DNA of 64,000 bases from Paracentrotus lividus. Its lineage: Eukaryota; Echinodermata; Echinoidea; Camarodonta; Echinidae. The notes beneath the pieces were generated by a model. It saw only the letters and a list, made by a program, of their open reading frames with translations, ran no database searches and had not been told where the DNA came from. The stretch's first letter is position 1, and each line of letters opens with the position of its first letter. Shown piece after piece: positions 48,401-58,692 of the stretch. Both the position numbers and the translations under genes were made by a program. The DNA is taken from assembly GCA_940671915.1 (NCBI GenBank), contig CALNVZ010003426.1:12897827-12961826 (forward strand), given 5' to 3'.

Positions 48401-51400
48401 CAGGATGCTGATGGAGAAAAGTCGACGACAGCCAAACGCGTGTTAGAGTATAAAGATGAATTGAAAGATGAAAAAGTGGATGATACTGAAAGAGATACAA
48501 AGACAGCAATAGAGGATATCACTACAGATGGTGTTAAAGTGAAAACATCAGTGGAAGACCATACAAGAATCAAATCAAGTATCCAATCATCCAAGACGCC
48601 AACTAGTGTACCCAATGAAAATCAAAGAGAAGAGGATTCTGCAAAAGAAAACATTGAAATCAATAGTTTTTCTGAAGAACCAGGAGAAAAATCGAAGGAG
48701 CTAATCAGCGATCAACCTCAACATGGAAAAGCTGATGATGGTACGACTTTGGTTGTTGATGGCTTAGTCCCTGTGAGTCAGGAGATTAATCCTACTGAGG
48801 ACGTCGATATAAAAACAAAAGAAAAATTATTGGAAGGAATTGCTGTGACAGAAACACTCATTGACAATGAGAAGACTGGAGACGACGCAAAGAAAGGCCC
48901 TCCAGGAAGGGGACGTGGCAGAGGCAGAGGCAGAGGGCGGGGTAGGGTACGTCCCCGAGGAAGAGGACGAGGGAGAGGAGATGTTCAAGATGAGGTTGCA
49001 GTCCCTATTCAGGAAGGTGATCGTCTTGTGCAGGGAGGAAGAGGTCGTGGACGAGGAAGGGTGCGTGGCAGAGGAAGGGGTCGTGGAAGAGGACGGGGTC
49101 AAGCACTACCTGCTGAAAACAACATCCTCAAGGAAGATGAAAATCATGAGCTGGCTGATGGAAACGTTACTAAGGAAAAGCAAAAGCAAAAGCAAAGTCA
49201 AGAAATCAACATTTCAAATGAACCAATCAGCAAAGAGAATGATAAAGCGAGTAGTGAAGTTGCGTCAAAGGCGATAGCTGACAAGGAGGTGGAACCTGCT
49301 ATTGGGAATCTCACACCAGATAAGCCAGAAGACAAAGATGTCAAAATCATGATAGACCAAAAAGAAATTGGAGATGCTATATTTGAAGAAGATAAGCCAT
49401 CACGTGCTCGAAAAAATGACATAACGGATAAGGATGTCCCTGTTCCTTCATCAGAAATGGAGAGTTCTAAACCTAAAGAAGATGAGCAAAAACCTCCATC
49501 TCCAAAAGCAATATCTGCTGGAAACTCACGTGTTTCAAAACAATCAATAGTTTCAACTGAAACAGAAAAAGATAAAAACACAAGAGAGAGGTCTAATGAA
49601 GATGAAATTTCAAGAGAAGAGATAAAGTCTCAAGGAACCATGAGTACGAAGAAACACGACGACATTGATCCTTCAGATAAAGAAGACGTATCATCTCAGC
49701 CTGCGCGATCAAGTAAACTTGACATCTCGAAACCCGCTGATGTTTCAGACAATGTAAGCATTAAATCAGAAAAATTGCATACAACTGGTACCCCAAAAGG
49801 AGAGGAAGAAGACAATACTGAATCTCCCAGTGTTAGGAAGAAGTCACCAGATAAAGATCGTCCAGCGTCCCCGCCTTCAAACGATTTGCAAACGGCAGAA
49901 AATTCTTCTGTTCACGGAGAAAGCACAACCATTAAAGAAATTCCAACCACAAAAGACTTATCCTCACAAAAGGAACGTGGCAGCCAAAATGAAGACTCAA
50001 GGTCAATAACTTCTTCAGGAAGTCAAAATCCCATTTCACATGCAAAGAAAAAGCCCGAAGGAACGAAAACATCACCCCACACAGAAGACACGCCACAAGA
50101 GAGTACCGATGAATTGAAAAAGAGCTCTAGTGATTTGTTGAAGCTTGATGAATCTTCTGACAAGCAGAAAACACAAGCAATAAGTGTTGACTCAGAAGTT
50201 AGCAAAGCTGAAGAGGCAGACACCAAATTAAAGATTCAAGAAAAATCTAGCATAAAGAACCAAAAACTTCGTTCTACTCCCTCTGACATTGGTGGTCAAG
50301 AAAAGCAGACCGAGAAAGGTTCATCCACACAACCAGACGAACAGACAGACAAACAAAAGAGTGAAGTCAATGATGATGTTAGCTCTAAAAAGAAAAAGCG
50401 TAAAAAAGGTGCCCGCAAAAAGAAGAAATCCGAAATAAGTGATGAATCTGGTGCTAAAGAATCTTCATTACAATCAAAGCACCCTAAAGCTCCTGAAGAA
50501 GACACTCCTCTCGAATCACTGGCTTCGACGAAAAAGAAGTACTCCAGGCAAAGCGACAGTAGCGGACAAACACCAAAGGACATAACAAAAATTAAGAAAA
50601 ACTTATCGAAAATCATGGAAAGGACAAAGAAACTACAACAAATTGAAAAGGAAAAACAAGAAAAGAGAGAAGACACCTCCAAAAGAGATGATGCTCCGAA
50701 GATGAAAGAAAAACCATCCCGGATTGCAAGATTGGTAAAAAGAAAAGATATTCCTCAGAAAGATTTGTCATCAGACCAACGCAATATAGAGAAAGAGAAA
50801 GAAGAAGACAAGTGGCCGATTTCGTCACAGGTAGATACCCCTCATAGAACGGATAGCACTGGTTCCATACCACCGAACGTCGGACTAACAATGAATCTTT
50901 CCAAAATCAAAGAAAGGTCGAAACAACTCCAGAATTTAGAGAAACAAGATGCAACACTCACGACAGACATTGATTCAGAGTTACCTAAAACGGAATCTTC
51001 AGAGTCCTTCGTATACCACAAGGAAAACTTTTTTGAAAGCCCAATAGAATCCGCAGAATCTTCAAAGTCACTGATTCTTAAACCATGGACTTGGTTTAGC
51101 CCAGGAGTCACACCTACTGCATTTGAAAAAGTAAATAGCTACCTCACAGATGGCTTTGGTCTTAAAGCAGACACACCAGGGGCTGAGTCGCTCGGTCCCA
51201 TCAGCGAATCAAGTCATCCTCCTACAGAAGAAACAGAAACCCCAACTGACAAAAAACGAGGCGGAGATGTTACTGACGAAGAGGATGATGCTTCAGAATT
51301 GCCTCCTAAACCTAAAAAGTTCTTGAAAAATCTGGTAAAAATCATCGAACGATCTAAACAACTAAGAAAGATGAAGAAGGGGGATGCAAAATCTGTTTCC

Positions 51401-54031
51401 ACGATTGTCACATCCCCAGAAATCTATGACAAAGTAGAAGAGCCCTTTGGTAAAAGCGATAAGTCTGCAGGGAGATCAAAGGGCAGAGTCTCGTACAAAA
51501 GGGACAGTGCTGACGGTGATGATGATGAGCTCACTACCAATAAACATGGTGGAAATGAGTCTACTATAACCAAGAATACTCGGACTGATGCTTACTTTGG
51601 GAGTCAGTCTTATTTTGCCTCTACTGTAGACATCTCGATCAGACTTCCGAGTGGTGGAGAAAGCGAGGAAGACGAACCTGGTACTACTGAAGGATTCGGA
51701 GAATACTCAATATATTCGGAGGATTCCTTTAATGAGACGGAGATGGAGAAATCTACAATAAAGTCGCAAAAATCTTCAATTCTTCATGCAGTCAATGCGG
51801 CTAGAACTGCTAAAGATAAATCCAAAGAAACCCTAAAGACTGGACTAAAGAACACGAAAATAAGTCAAATATCACCTAAGTCTGAACGGGATTCTTCAAA
51901 ACGGGAGAATGTCTCAGGAAAATTTGAAGAGGTACCCCAGCATTCTTCAGAAAAGAAAGGAGACAGTTCTTTGAACATACATAGCCCTAAAGATGATACA
52001 CAAGAAGGAAGTGTAAGTGATTATAACAGTGTTTCAATGGAGAATCAGATTCCTAAATCTGATGACAGGAACATACCATTTGAAAAGGAAAGTATGATTG
52101 AATCTAAGAATGACTTACACCGGAAAAGTAGTGGCGACAGCCAGAAGTCAATATTTTCTAAGAAGGCATCGGCGAGACATGGGCATGAATATGTGGTTCT
52201 TAGCAAAGAAGGCACCGGTAAACCGAAACCACCAGATTCCAAAAAGATGGCTCGGTCGATTACAGCAACAACCGAAAGGACACAATCTACCAGCAGACAG
52301 TCATCAAATAAGTCTGTTAAGCAAAAGGAGAAGGACCTAACAATAGACAACGATGACCTGTCATCGAGTCCGAGTGGAAGCTCATCGCAGACGCCCAAAG
52401 AGACTGGTCGAATCTACAAAGACTTGGAGAATATGTGGAAGAAATATGGAAATTTACAAAATGAAAACAAACTTCGAAGGCCGATTACTGCTGATTCGGA
52501 GTTGGATGTATCATCTCCGGATCCTAAGAGACATCTAAATATTAGTGACACTGAAGATTTTCTTGATGGGTCAAACATGGAGAAAACAACCTCCAGAGAA
52601 TTGGAGAAAGAAAGCCATAGTGAAATTAGGAAGATCAGTATATCTCAAACAGATGATGAAGTTACTACTCGTCAAAAGTCGTCAAAGTTAAGAAATTCAT
52701 CCGATTTGTTGGCAGGAAACAGGTCTGTAAAAGCATCTAGTTCTGCTAAAAGTGGCAACGAGAAGTCCCTCGTCAAGCAATTGACACCAACAAAGTCACA
52801 TATTGTTGAAAAATCTAGAACTCGTAGTGATGAAATACTCGATGACCACAGAGCCAGTGTTGATAATGCACCCAGTGAACAAATCTCCAATGGGCAGTCA
52901 TTAAGTAGTCTTGACCAACATCAATCTGCCAAAAGAAATACAACTCCTAAAACAATTGACTCCAGAGGAAGTGTTGTCATAATAGATAGCTCTCGCAGTA
53001 CCTCAGCCAACTCATTTCAATCGGATGGACGCAAGATTGATCGGAAAGCTGCATTTTTCCCAAGTAAACTTTCAATAAGATCTGAGGACAATTGCATTCA
53101 TAAAGAAAAAGACAAAGACGACAAAAATGCGCAACGGAATTTGTTGAGTGCACCGATACCAAGTATGCCTGATACACAAAGTGACGTCATTGGACAGAGA
53201 ATCCACATTGAAGACCAAATAAATGCTTTGAAAGAAGACGAACCATATAACAGATCATTTAGTCCAACGCATGGATCTGGGCAGTTGATCGAAAGGTCTC
53301 CGAAATCAGTAGCCAGTTCGAGAGGCAAGGAAATACAGAGACATCCATCAAGTACACTTTCAGTCAAGGAACGCAAATCTACAAGCGGTAGTGCTAAATC
53401 TACCCCGAACTTTGAATCCTCTCAACCAGTAAATTATCGGACACCATCGATAAATCTTAACCAGAAAACTTCATCCATGGCGCCGCGAGATATAGACCAC
53501 AAATCTCTTTCTCGTTCCTCTGACATCGGTGTAACCCAGGACAAGAATCCTAGAAGAGACTCTTCACCTGTTTTTGCTAACCCCCAGTCCAAAACACAAA
53601 CAACACCGGAAAGTCATAAGCAGGATATGGATATTGACGAAAATAACAACGAGGCGTCAAATGCTGAGCGTCGAGTGGGTACGTCTGGAAGAATTTCCTC
53701 TACATCTGAAAAAACTTCCAATCTCACAGCAGAAGATGACGTTGCTTCGAAAAACGAAGAGCAGCCGTTACATTTGCCACCTAACCGATCTGTAACAGTC
53801 ATGGGCCACTCCCTTGACGATAAAACCAAGAAATACCATGCAAGTCTAGGAATTCCTGTGTCGAAAAGCCTACCTGACTTCGGTACAGTTGACGTTGTTG
53901 CCACTCATGCAATAAAACAGTTGAAAAGTTCTAAGGGAGCCAGCGATAGAGAGTCAGTAAGTTGCATCACCGTTTCCGTACAAGACTTAGATCGAACCGA
54001 TGTACGCCATGGAAAGTCATCAATGGCATAA
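42416..54031 (+). CDS. Giant disordered protein, N-terminal 3,871 codons, paralogue of the 1,070-aa protein
   Basis: One uninterrupted 11.6-kb frame from MPRPMRRKQ. Parts: Lys run and acidic/coiled region (~55-150); RG box (~175-202); AMEAIQEE and RQAW (~230-250); amphipathic KFSKVAGFVARMLKAK (~313), repeated as KFSNVAGVVTRLIKA (~429); 15 SAP-type repeats (~740-1205); conserved RPANP domain (~1221-1352); 12 R-x-x-[ST]-x-P repeats (~1524-1867); second RG box (~2160-2232); Lys-rich KKKKRKKGARKKKK (~2660); three helices of the ERSKQL type (~2730, ~2827, ~2972); IYKDLENMWKKY (~3332). The paralogous parts occur in the same order as in the minus-strand gene. The stop at 54031 lies in a damaged tandem-repeat zone and is probably not the true end. 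Family not recognised; overall Lys/Glu/Ser/Asp-rich and predicted disordered. Confidence 0.85.
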   Translation: MPRPMRRKQAAAAGQNDPSFQIRRANSPPSPPTVFARQITGPVEVKSLSYSVQKKKKKKKKKEDQNDIEEEKEEEDDDEEWLAEKRRREESLKQFELLTQQKKQKKLEKKRRKEEAIKQREEAIKQKEEKERAEKEWQERKKKLEEVQNELGQAGEDIGEVVEAPRPPPPRIAVRGRGRARGRGERGRGGRGRGRGRGRGRGVPPPLRKQPSSTVGRGDRRPAALGKQSAMEAIQEENEGDRLSRQAWTETSQDPHSSAPEASSAKKRPLPQTHHAARVPEKDQSTTNKTEEKRQESGTDGDQVEPPAPKSKKFSKVAGFVARMLKAKQKESSPTEYEKGKDTHLDDEKRTTSGQDTEDDIKNTTPRRAWSEAGDESVPEDVSTLQKRRFSKIDDGVELQDIEKEKDGDKRDESGVDVDETKPSRPKNIKFSNVAGVVTRLIKARRKAAPRPGLDDTNDIQTETTNDAIDKVSPKPENEVEAKEQDEHSKEATEERVKPNLKRQTTFHDVKSEGNGLTPVEEPLTERKGSITEEAKSVASEVAEEVKTPSSTFEKVSRGSHMSDVLSDKQTPHTNEFEEKGAPTDKVSPSETDLAEEKDKSSPQAKSASDKIHGETINDAATSPILPLVEGTNEGDIIEKEINVIKPKIMVTTQSTQWTPNDFISPSPQGDETEEVKDETQVATVQERAEGSTSRQPSERTFELGEHSYVNENDRQHIPIRSLSEPGFGGKSKDLEGKDRHIHSAPTEIDLALERTPTETSIELNLGQDSDVVGHDYRQTVSALPNLLSDRERISLRAYIEPQVEDYGMDVTENKRQVQSAPPKLESSQDTFLQSSYNHSSESKEIDGKENERRFDSAPPNLGSNQKPSPSRTSYGEQLEDDERDITRNARRVESAPPKIVLDMYTPVQLSKDEKTDVKGNERLIESAPPTIGYLLRSPTHSSVHKHDVKGRERRIASALPSIRYDVAVPVESSTAQKENKRQIFSAPLTLGFTLETSDVSEIERRNGSAPAKFRSGLGVPTQISNSLMSGVTGYEGRMNSAPPNIVPEIFLKSLNNNASYVKGNKRRNCSAPPKVESDPFTLKQLFNDREAHAKGKERRMGSAPPKIKYGQSLHFAQISDDQKLEEDKTNTKEHRRVDSAPSKFASKEQQSKSKENYIMQTDKRTDSAPSKFWSGVKRIASGQKESDEEAGVKQNDRQVESAPPNLGFFVDVFDDTEEDSDRPANPIPDVKKVKVPKMDPRPDNPIPTEIHPKLINIEIDDEYYLAGRLPKKTWKFEKTTDYTEMQLIARRDRISEQRKLEKFRQTDMGALLDLVLEGSDVLPLEVFETERRHRGFKKILSSLVKEEINLLKPPAKKKPVEKEIPPTTENVDYSIGREPEESDNIEVDFGIPTEDEVPEKVESKSTTLIQKDQPVTVTEDESLSPKHGDKSSPTPNEAVQSVEKGDAKSPKMGATEKFEAVKTEAKAQGPFYVNNTQEEYALSLIEFVQLDMIGVLDLDVESKDSDGTEGNPFIGKAQSSVREDSPRPKSLPSKLRYDDNNTNITKEVPRAQSEPTKINYIDDENLKDVTSRDGSPRSQGYEKDVKCVDIRLKHLRPKSMPNGLQHWKGEKVKLEYDIPNDQEIPRSKSVPNKLRFEDAGNGDHTDETKEIHRPQSWPGKFKDEDEHTDNSKEFPRARSMPPNLRVDARGKSNEVTYTDRIKDIARPNTMPSKLNYGQDHKLNDVEDTDIWKDIRRPRSMPTNARIRDGDGDEGKANTHYEAESGVDITRPKTMPSKLRYRDTKEINDVGDTDNSDEIPRAKSMPNNFESEINDNDVNGKVTLTDEINRPNTMPSKLNYVDGQKVNDAVGTEVNKEIPRAKSTPGKLGIRHDRKLRVVADKENNNEIPRTPSDRIEAASISMTEEFYYPAATDRDNSISGDKDGRSPSKGIEIHSGVQTSGEAIARAEDQSTKHPSPTPSKTDIKDDQLEEDVLSQSQPSEKSTSSEKKSTDELQDADGEKSTTAKRVLEYKDELKDEKVDDTERDTKTAIEDITTDGVKVKTSVEDHTRIKSSIQSSKTPTSVPNENQREEDSAKENIEINSFSEEPGEKSKELISDQPQHGKADDGTTLVVDGLVPVSQEINPTEDVDIKTKEKLLEGIAVTETLIDNEKTGDDAKKGPPGRGRGRGRGRGRGRVRPRGRGRGRGDVQDEVAVPIQEGDRLVQGGRGRGRGRVRGRGRGRGRGRGQALPAENNILKEDENHELADGNVTKEKQKQKQSQEINISNEPISKENDKASSEVASKAIADKEVEPAIGNLTPDKPEDKDVKIMIDQKEIGDAIFEEDKPSRARKNDITDKDVPVPSSEMESSKPKEDEQKPPSPKAISAGNSRVSKQSIVSTETEKDKNTRERSNEDEISREEIKSQGTMSTKKHDDIDPSDKEDVSSQPARSSKLDISKPADVSDNVSIKSEKLHTTGTPKGEEEDNTESPSVRKKSPDKDRPASPPSNDLQTAENSSVHGESTTIKEIPTTKDLSSQKERGSQNEDSRSITSSGSQNPISHAKKKPEGTKTSPHTEDTPQESTDELKKSSSDLLKLDESSDKQKTQAISVDSEVSKAEEADTKLKIQEKSSIKNQKLRSTPSDIGGQEKQTEKGSSTQPDEQTDKQKSEVNDDVSSKKKKRKKGARKKKKSEISDESGAKESSLQSKHPKAPEEDTPLESLASTKKKYSRQSDSSGQTPKDITKIKKNLSKIMERTKKLQQIEKEKQEKREDTSKRDDAPKMKEKPSRIARLVKRKDIPQKDLSSDQRNIEKEKEEDKWPISSQVDTPHRTDSTGSIPPNVGLTMNLSKIKERSKQLQNLEKQDATLTTDIDSELPKTESSESFVYHKENFFESPIESAESSKSLILKPWTWFSPGVTPTAFEKVNSYLTDGFGLKADTPGAESLGPISESSHPPTEETETPTDKKRGGDVTDEEDDASELPPKPKKFLKNLVKIIERSKQLRKMKKGDAKSVSTIVTSPEIYDKVEEPFGKSDKSAGRSKGRVSYKRDSADGDDDELTTNKHGGNESTITKNTRTDAYFGSQSYFASTVDISIRLPSGGESEEDEPGTTEGFGEYSIYSEDSFNETEMEKSTIKSQKSSILHAVNAARTAKDKSKETLKTGLKNTKISQISPKSERDSSKRENVSGKFEEVPQHSSEKKGDSSLNIHSPKDDTQEGSVSDYNSVSMENQIPKSDDRNIPFEKESMIESKNDLHRKSSGDSQKSIFSKKASARHGHEYVVLSKEGTGKPKPPDSKKMARSITATTERTQSTSRQSSNKSVKQKEKDLTIDNDDLSSSPSGSSSQTPKETGRIYKDLENMWKKYGNLQNENKLRRPITADSELDVSSPDPKRHLNISDTEDFLDGSNMEKTTSRELEKESHSEIRKISISQTDDEVTTRQKSSKLRNSSDLLAGNRSVKASSSAKSGNEKSLVKQLTPTKSHIVEKSRTRSDEILDDHRASVDNAPSEQISNGQSLSSLDQHQSAKRNTTPKTIDSRGSVVIIDSSRSTSANSFQSDGRKIDRKAAFFPSKLSIRSEDNCIHKEKDKDDKNAQRNLLSAPIPSMPDTQSDVIGQRIHIEDQINALKEDEPYNRSFSPTHGSGQLIERSPKSVASSRGKEIQRHPSSTLSVKERKSTSGSAKSTPNFESSQPVNYRTPSINLNQKTSSMAPRDIDHKSLSRSSDIGVTQDKNPRRDSSPVFANPQSKTQTTPESHKQDMDIDENNNEASNAERRVGTSGRISSTSEKTSNLTAEDDVASKNEEQPLHLPPNRSVTVMGHSLDDKTKKYHASLGIPVSKSLPDFGTVDVVATHAIKQLKSSKGASDRESVSCITVSVQDLDRTDVRHGKSSMA

Positions 54032-55441
54032 ACCCTATAGATGACGCAACTCAGTAAAGCTCAATGTACATCCACCTAACAGCAGTCAGTATCCTCGTAG
54101 CTCATCTACAAGTAAAACAAGCCTAGAAGCAATCAAAACCAGGATATGCTTTATCCAATGAAATAATGCGATACAAAGCTTTCACGAAGAAGAAGACTCT
54201 TCAGCTGTTTTTGCTAACCCCCAGTCCAACACAAACAACACCGGAAAGTCATAAGCAGGATATGGATATTGACGAAAATAACAAGAAGGGGTCAAATCTG
54301 CTCAGTCGAGTGGGTACGTCGTGAAGAATTCCTCTACATCTGAAAAGATTTCAATCGTCGGCAGCAGGAGATGACGTTGCTTCGCAAAACGAAGAGCAGC
54401 CGTTACATTTGCCACCTAACCGATTGTACAGTCATGGGCAACTCGCTTGACGATAAAAACCAAGAAATACCATGCAAGTCTAGGATCCTGTGTCGAGAGC
54501 CTACTGATTTCGGTACAGTTGACGTTGTTGCCCATATGTCAATAAACAGTGAAAAGTCTTTAAGGAGCCAGCGATAGAGAGTCAGTTCAAGTATCACAGT
54601 CTACAAGACTTGATCGACCGATGTACGCCATGTGAAGTCATCAAATGGCATAAACCCTTAGATGACGCAGACTCAGTAAGCTCAATGTACATCCACCTTA
54701 ACAGCATCAGTAATCCTCGGTAAGCTCATCTACAAGTAGGAAACAAGCCCTAGAAAGCAATTCAAAACCAGGATTGCTTCATCCATGATTATGCGATACA
54801 AGTTATAGAAGGACGTAAGAGATCATTCGCTGTTTTGTAACCCCAGTCCGATAACTGACAACAACACCGAAGTCTATTGCAGAGATATGGATTATGATCC
54901 GAAAATACAAGTAGGGGTCAAATGCTGCTTGTCGGTGGTACGTCTGGAGAATGTTCCTCTAATACTGAAAAGATTTCTAATCTCGTCAGCAGGAGATGAC
55001 GTGCTTCGCTGAGCGCCGTACCTTGCCACTAAATCGATCTCAGTCTTATGGCAACTCGCTTGATCTGATTAAATCTCCTTTTTTAGAAATACCATGCAAG
55101 TCTAGGAATTCCTGTGTCGAGAAGCCTACCTGATTTCGGTACAGTTGACGTTGTTGCCACTCATGCAATAGAACAGTTGAAAAGTTCTAAGGGAGCAAGC
55201 GATAGAGAGTCAGTCAAGTCATCACAGTCTACAAGACTTGATCGAACCGATGTACGCCATGTGAAGTCATCAAATGGCATAAACCCTATAGATGACGCAG
55301 ACTCAGTAAAGCACAATGTACATCCACATAACAGCATCAGTATTCCTCGTAGCTCATCTACAAGTACAAAACCAGCCCTAGAAAGCAATCAAAACCCAGG
55401 ATGTGCTTCATCCAATGAGAATAATGCGGTACAAGAGCCTT
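53555..55441 (+). repeat. Tandem triplication (~0.61-0.63 kb units) inside the giant gene
   Basis: Three consecutive near-copies, about 53555-54183, 54184-54810 and 54811-55441, each running from GAGACTCTTCACCTG-like sequence to a TTCACGA end. The first copy is clean at its start and degraded at its end. The middle copy is degraded throughout. The third is degraded at its start and clean from about 55090. This gradient of one-base errors suggests a badly resolved consensus or misassembly of one or more true units. Confidence 0.8.
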
Positions 55442-58400
55442 CACGAATGTCATATTCTGATAACGAAAGTATACCAGGAATAGATGATATAAGTAACCAT
55501 CAAGATGTCCAGATCAATTCACCAGGTCTTTCCAGTGTTTACCAGAACATCCTCAATCGAAGTCCTACACCGTCTTTTGGAGGAACTGTTTCAGAAGTAG
55601 ATATCTTCACCCCGAGGGAATCAGAGTTAGGTAGCGAAATGACGGGTAAACCAAAATTAAATGCCAATGATCTTACAGATGACGGAGGTCTTTCAGCCCA
55701 GCCACCTGTCATTAAAGATGGGTCTAATTCACAAAACGTAAGGAAATCATCAACATTCTCTGGAAAATCTGAATTGTCCCCTGCTGGCAATGGTCCACAA
55801 TATACTTCTAAAAACTTAGTTGAGTTATTACCAAGTTCTGATACAGATAAACTTGACAGTCGTATCGAACAACCCGATTCACCCTTTCACGAAGGACGTA
55901 GTTCAGAGAACGTCAATCGAAACACATCAACCGAAGAAAAGAGTCCTTTCAAGAATGAGCTGAGAAAAGAAACCAATGAGCTTAGCTCTAATAGAAGAAA
56001 CAGTGCCGACCCTTCATCTACGCCAGGTGGTCATTCTTTTCGTTCAAATATTATATCGCCTCGACCACCGACTGGACCTAAACTTCCGTCATCCCGGAGG
56101 TCTTCTATAGTCATCAAGTCAAGAGATGGACGGGAATTCGTGTCGCGTTCTCTAGACTCTCCAGTAAGTACAAAGTCACAGAAATCTCAGGTAAAAACCA
56201 AAAGTTCGGATATTGTTCACGGAAATAGATCTTTACGGCTGCGACTAGCTTCTCAGCAGTCAAAAACAGCGCAAAGGGATTCACCCGATCGAGAAAAAGC
56301 ACTATCCCAAGGTGATGGATATAGTCCAACAAATTCTTTAAAATCTTTCAAAGGAATTGACATGCAAAGGGGAATTTCTAAACATAATTTCACTTCCACT
56401 AAAAAGGTGTCTGCATTCCCGGGCTCACCACAACGATCTGAGACCAGCTCAAGTAAATCTAACACTTCATTAAAGAAAGAGAGCGCGGATCAAACTTCGC
56501 AGTCTGTCAATACAGTCATTACAGGGAAGAAGACCGTATACCCATCAAAAGGTTCATTGCAAGACCAGAGCAATCGTCAAAGCTATAACCAATCTGGTTC
56601 TACGTATGATAGTGATATCGATGGAGCTGCTAGCGAACAAGGAACCCCAAAACATAATGGACAAATATACAGAGATTTAGAGACCATGTGGAAGGATTAT
56701 GAACATCTGAAAGAAATGGACCAGCTAGATCGTATGAGTATGCCTGATGATGGACACAATGAAATGCACCAACATGAAGATAACTTGTCCAACACATTAA
56801 GTATTGAACATTCTAGACCACAACCAGCTCGCAATATACCTAGTGGTCAAACAAGTACTTCACAGACGTCACCCCTTACCCCGATTCACCCATCCTCGCT
56901 CAGCCGTAAAAATACGTCACGCATGTCAGACAGGCAAGATGTTAGTTCAAAGAACTCAATATCAAAATTCCATGTGAAGACAGAGCCACGAACACCTATC
57001 CCAAGTAATTCCTCATTGCCAAAGGATACAGCTAATGAATCTAGGTTGACCAATACACCTAACGAACATGCTATTTCTAGGAGTTCGACGTTAAAATCTA
57101 CAAAAACTAAATCATCTTCATCTTCAAAAAATGTTCCAGTGGAAGACAGCTATTCTACTATACCTCGAAAATCAACGATTGTTTCACCAATTAGCCGAAC
57201 GCAAGATAGACATGAAGTCATTACCTCTCTTGTCAGATATCCCGTCAAGAGTCCAGCAGATGCTTTTAATAACGATTCGTTAGTGACGGTGGAGAGTATC
57301 AACATGAACCCCGTGTCAGTTTCATCTAAAGCAGAGAAATATTTAGAACAGCGTTCTGCTTCATTCGATGAGGAAAGATCAAATAATGTACAAACGAGCG
57401 AGACACCTCATAGCCAGGATATCATGTTACCACAATCAGTTGCAACACCCCATGGGCAGACAACCCTTCCTTCTTCTAAAATAGAGTTTTCAGGCGGTAA
57501 TGTGTCAGCCTTGAGACAGTCTTCCCTTTTAGAAAACGAAATTGATTTCCAGAAGGATCAAACACCGAATGGAAAGGAAAATTCTTCTGGAAGGTATACC
57601 GTGAGATCCCAATTAAATGCCTCGCCACCTTCAGATACCAGAAATATTTCTTTGACGGAGGAAGATGATGATGGTCGTTCGGAAACGAATCCAATGTCAC
57701 GAGGAAAAGCAAAGGAAAGTGGTTCTCCGATTCATAAGAAAACGCCGACAGATTTACAAATGAGTAAACCAACAGAGCGGTCTAGGATTCATTCCAGAGC
57801 ATCCAACGTATCATCTCCCACAAAGACTGAATTTGAAACTTTTCAAGGAGATAGTAAACATAATGGAAGAGACACATCATTTTCTCCGACAGGAGGAGTT
57901 GAGGGGGATTCAAAATCTGTGTCGCAATTAAACCAAGTACCGCAAATACCTGTCACTCCTTACAGAACATCTCCAGTCGAACATGAAGGAAAGACTGTAA
58001 CACCTTTATCTACAAGCACAATTGTTGCGCCGACAGCCCATGATACGTCATTGGAGAGAGAAAAATCATCGATAGGTTCTCGTAAGGACAAACCAGGTTT
58101 CAATAGTAACGTGACTTCAAGAGCCTCAACCGCCCAATCTCACAGGGAGCCTGAATCGCCTTCATTTGTCACAAAGACACCAACAGATGAAACAGAGAAC
58201 AGATTGGCCAAAGAGAAGTCCTTTCGTTCGAATAGCACTACGAGTCAAACACCAATTAGACAAGACGTCCTTTCCAAAAGCTCCCCAATGATATCTCGTA
58301 GAAATGCAGCATCATCTATTCTACCTCACATGCAGTCTGAATCACCCCGGTCTGTAATGGATACACCAATTGAAGACAAAGGTTCTACATTGCCGATTGA

Positions 58401-58692
58401 GAAGTCCGGCAGTTCAAGATCGAGCCAAACACATATCAGTCATGACGTACTTTCCAGATCATCCTCAAAGACATCTCGTGGTAAGACACCGACCTCTTCT
58501 TTATCTCGTAAGCCGTCTAAACCACTTCTATCTACAATACATACTCCATTAGAAGACAAAGGTTCTCCATTGCCGATAAAGCAGTCTGGCATGTCAAATG
58601 CGAATCAAACACCAGTCAGAGATAACGTTCTATCTAGATCGCCTTCAAAGACATCTCAAAGTAAGACCCCAACTTCGACTACATCTAAATAA
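55088..58692 (+). CDS. Giant disordered protein, continuation (C-terminal part)
   Basis: An open frame of about 1,200 codons re-enters the same protein sequence as residues ~3820-3847 of the upstream frame (SLPDFGTVDVVATHAI) and then continues uniquely. It has no credible own start; the apparent first codon is an internal GTG. It repeats the IYxDLExMWKxY motif (near 56665) seen upstream, and from about 58177 carries a 60-residue repeat. It ends at a TAA (58690-58692) created by a one-base insertion; see the next entry. I treat it as part of the same gene as 42416-54031. Confidence 0.75.
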
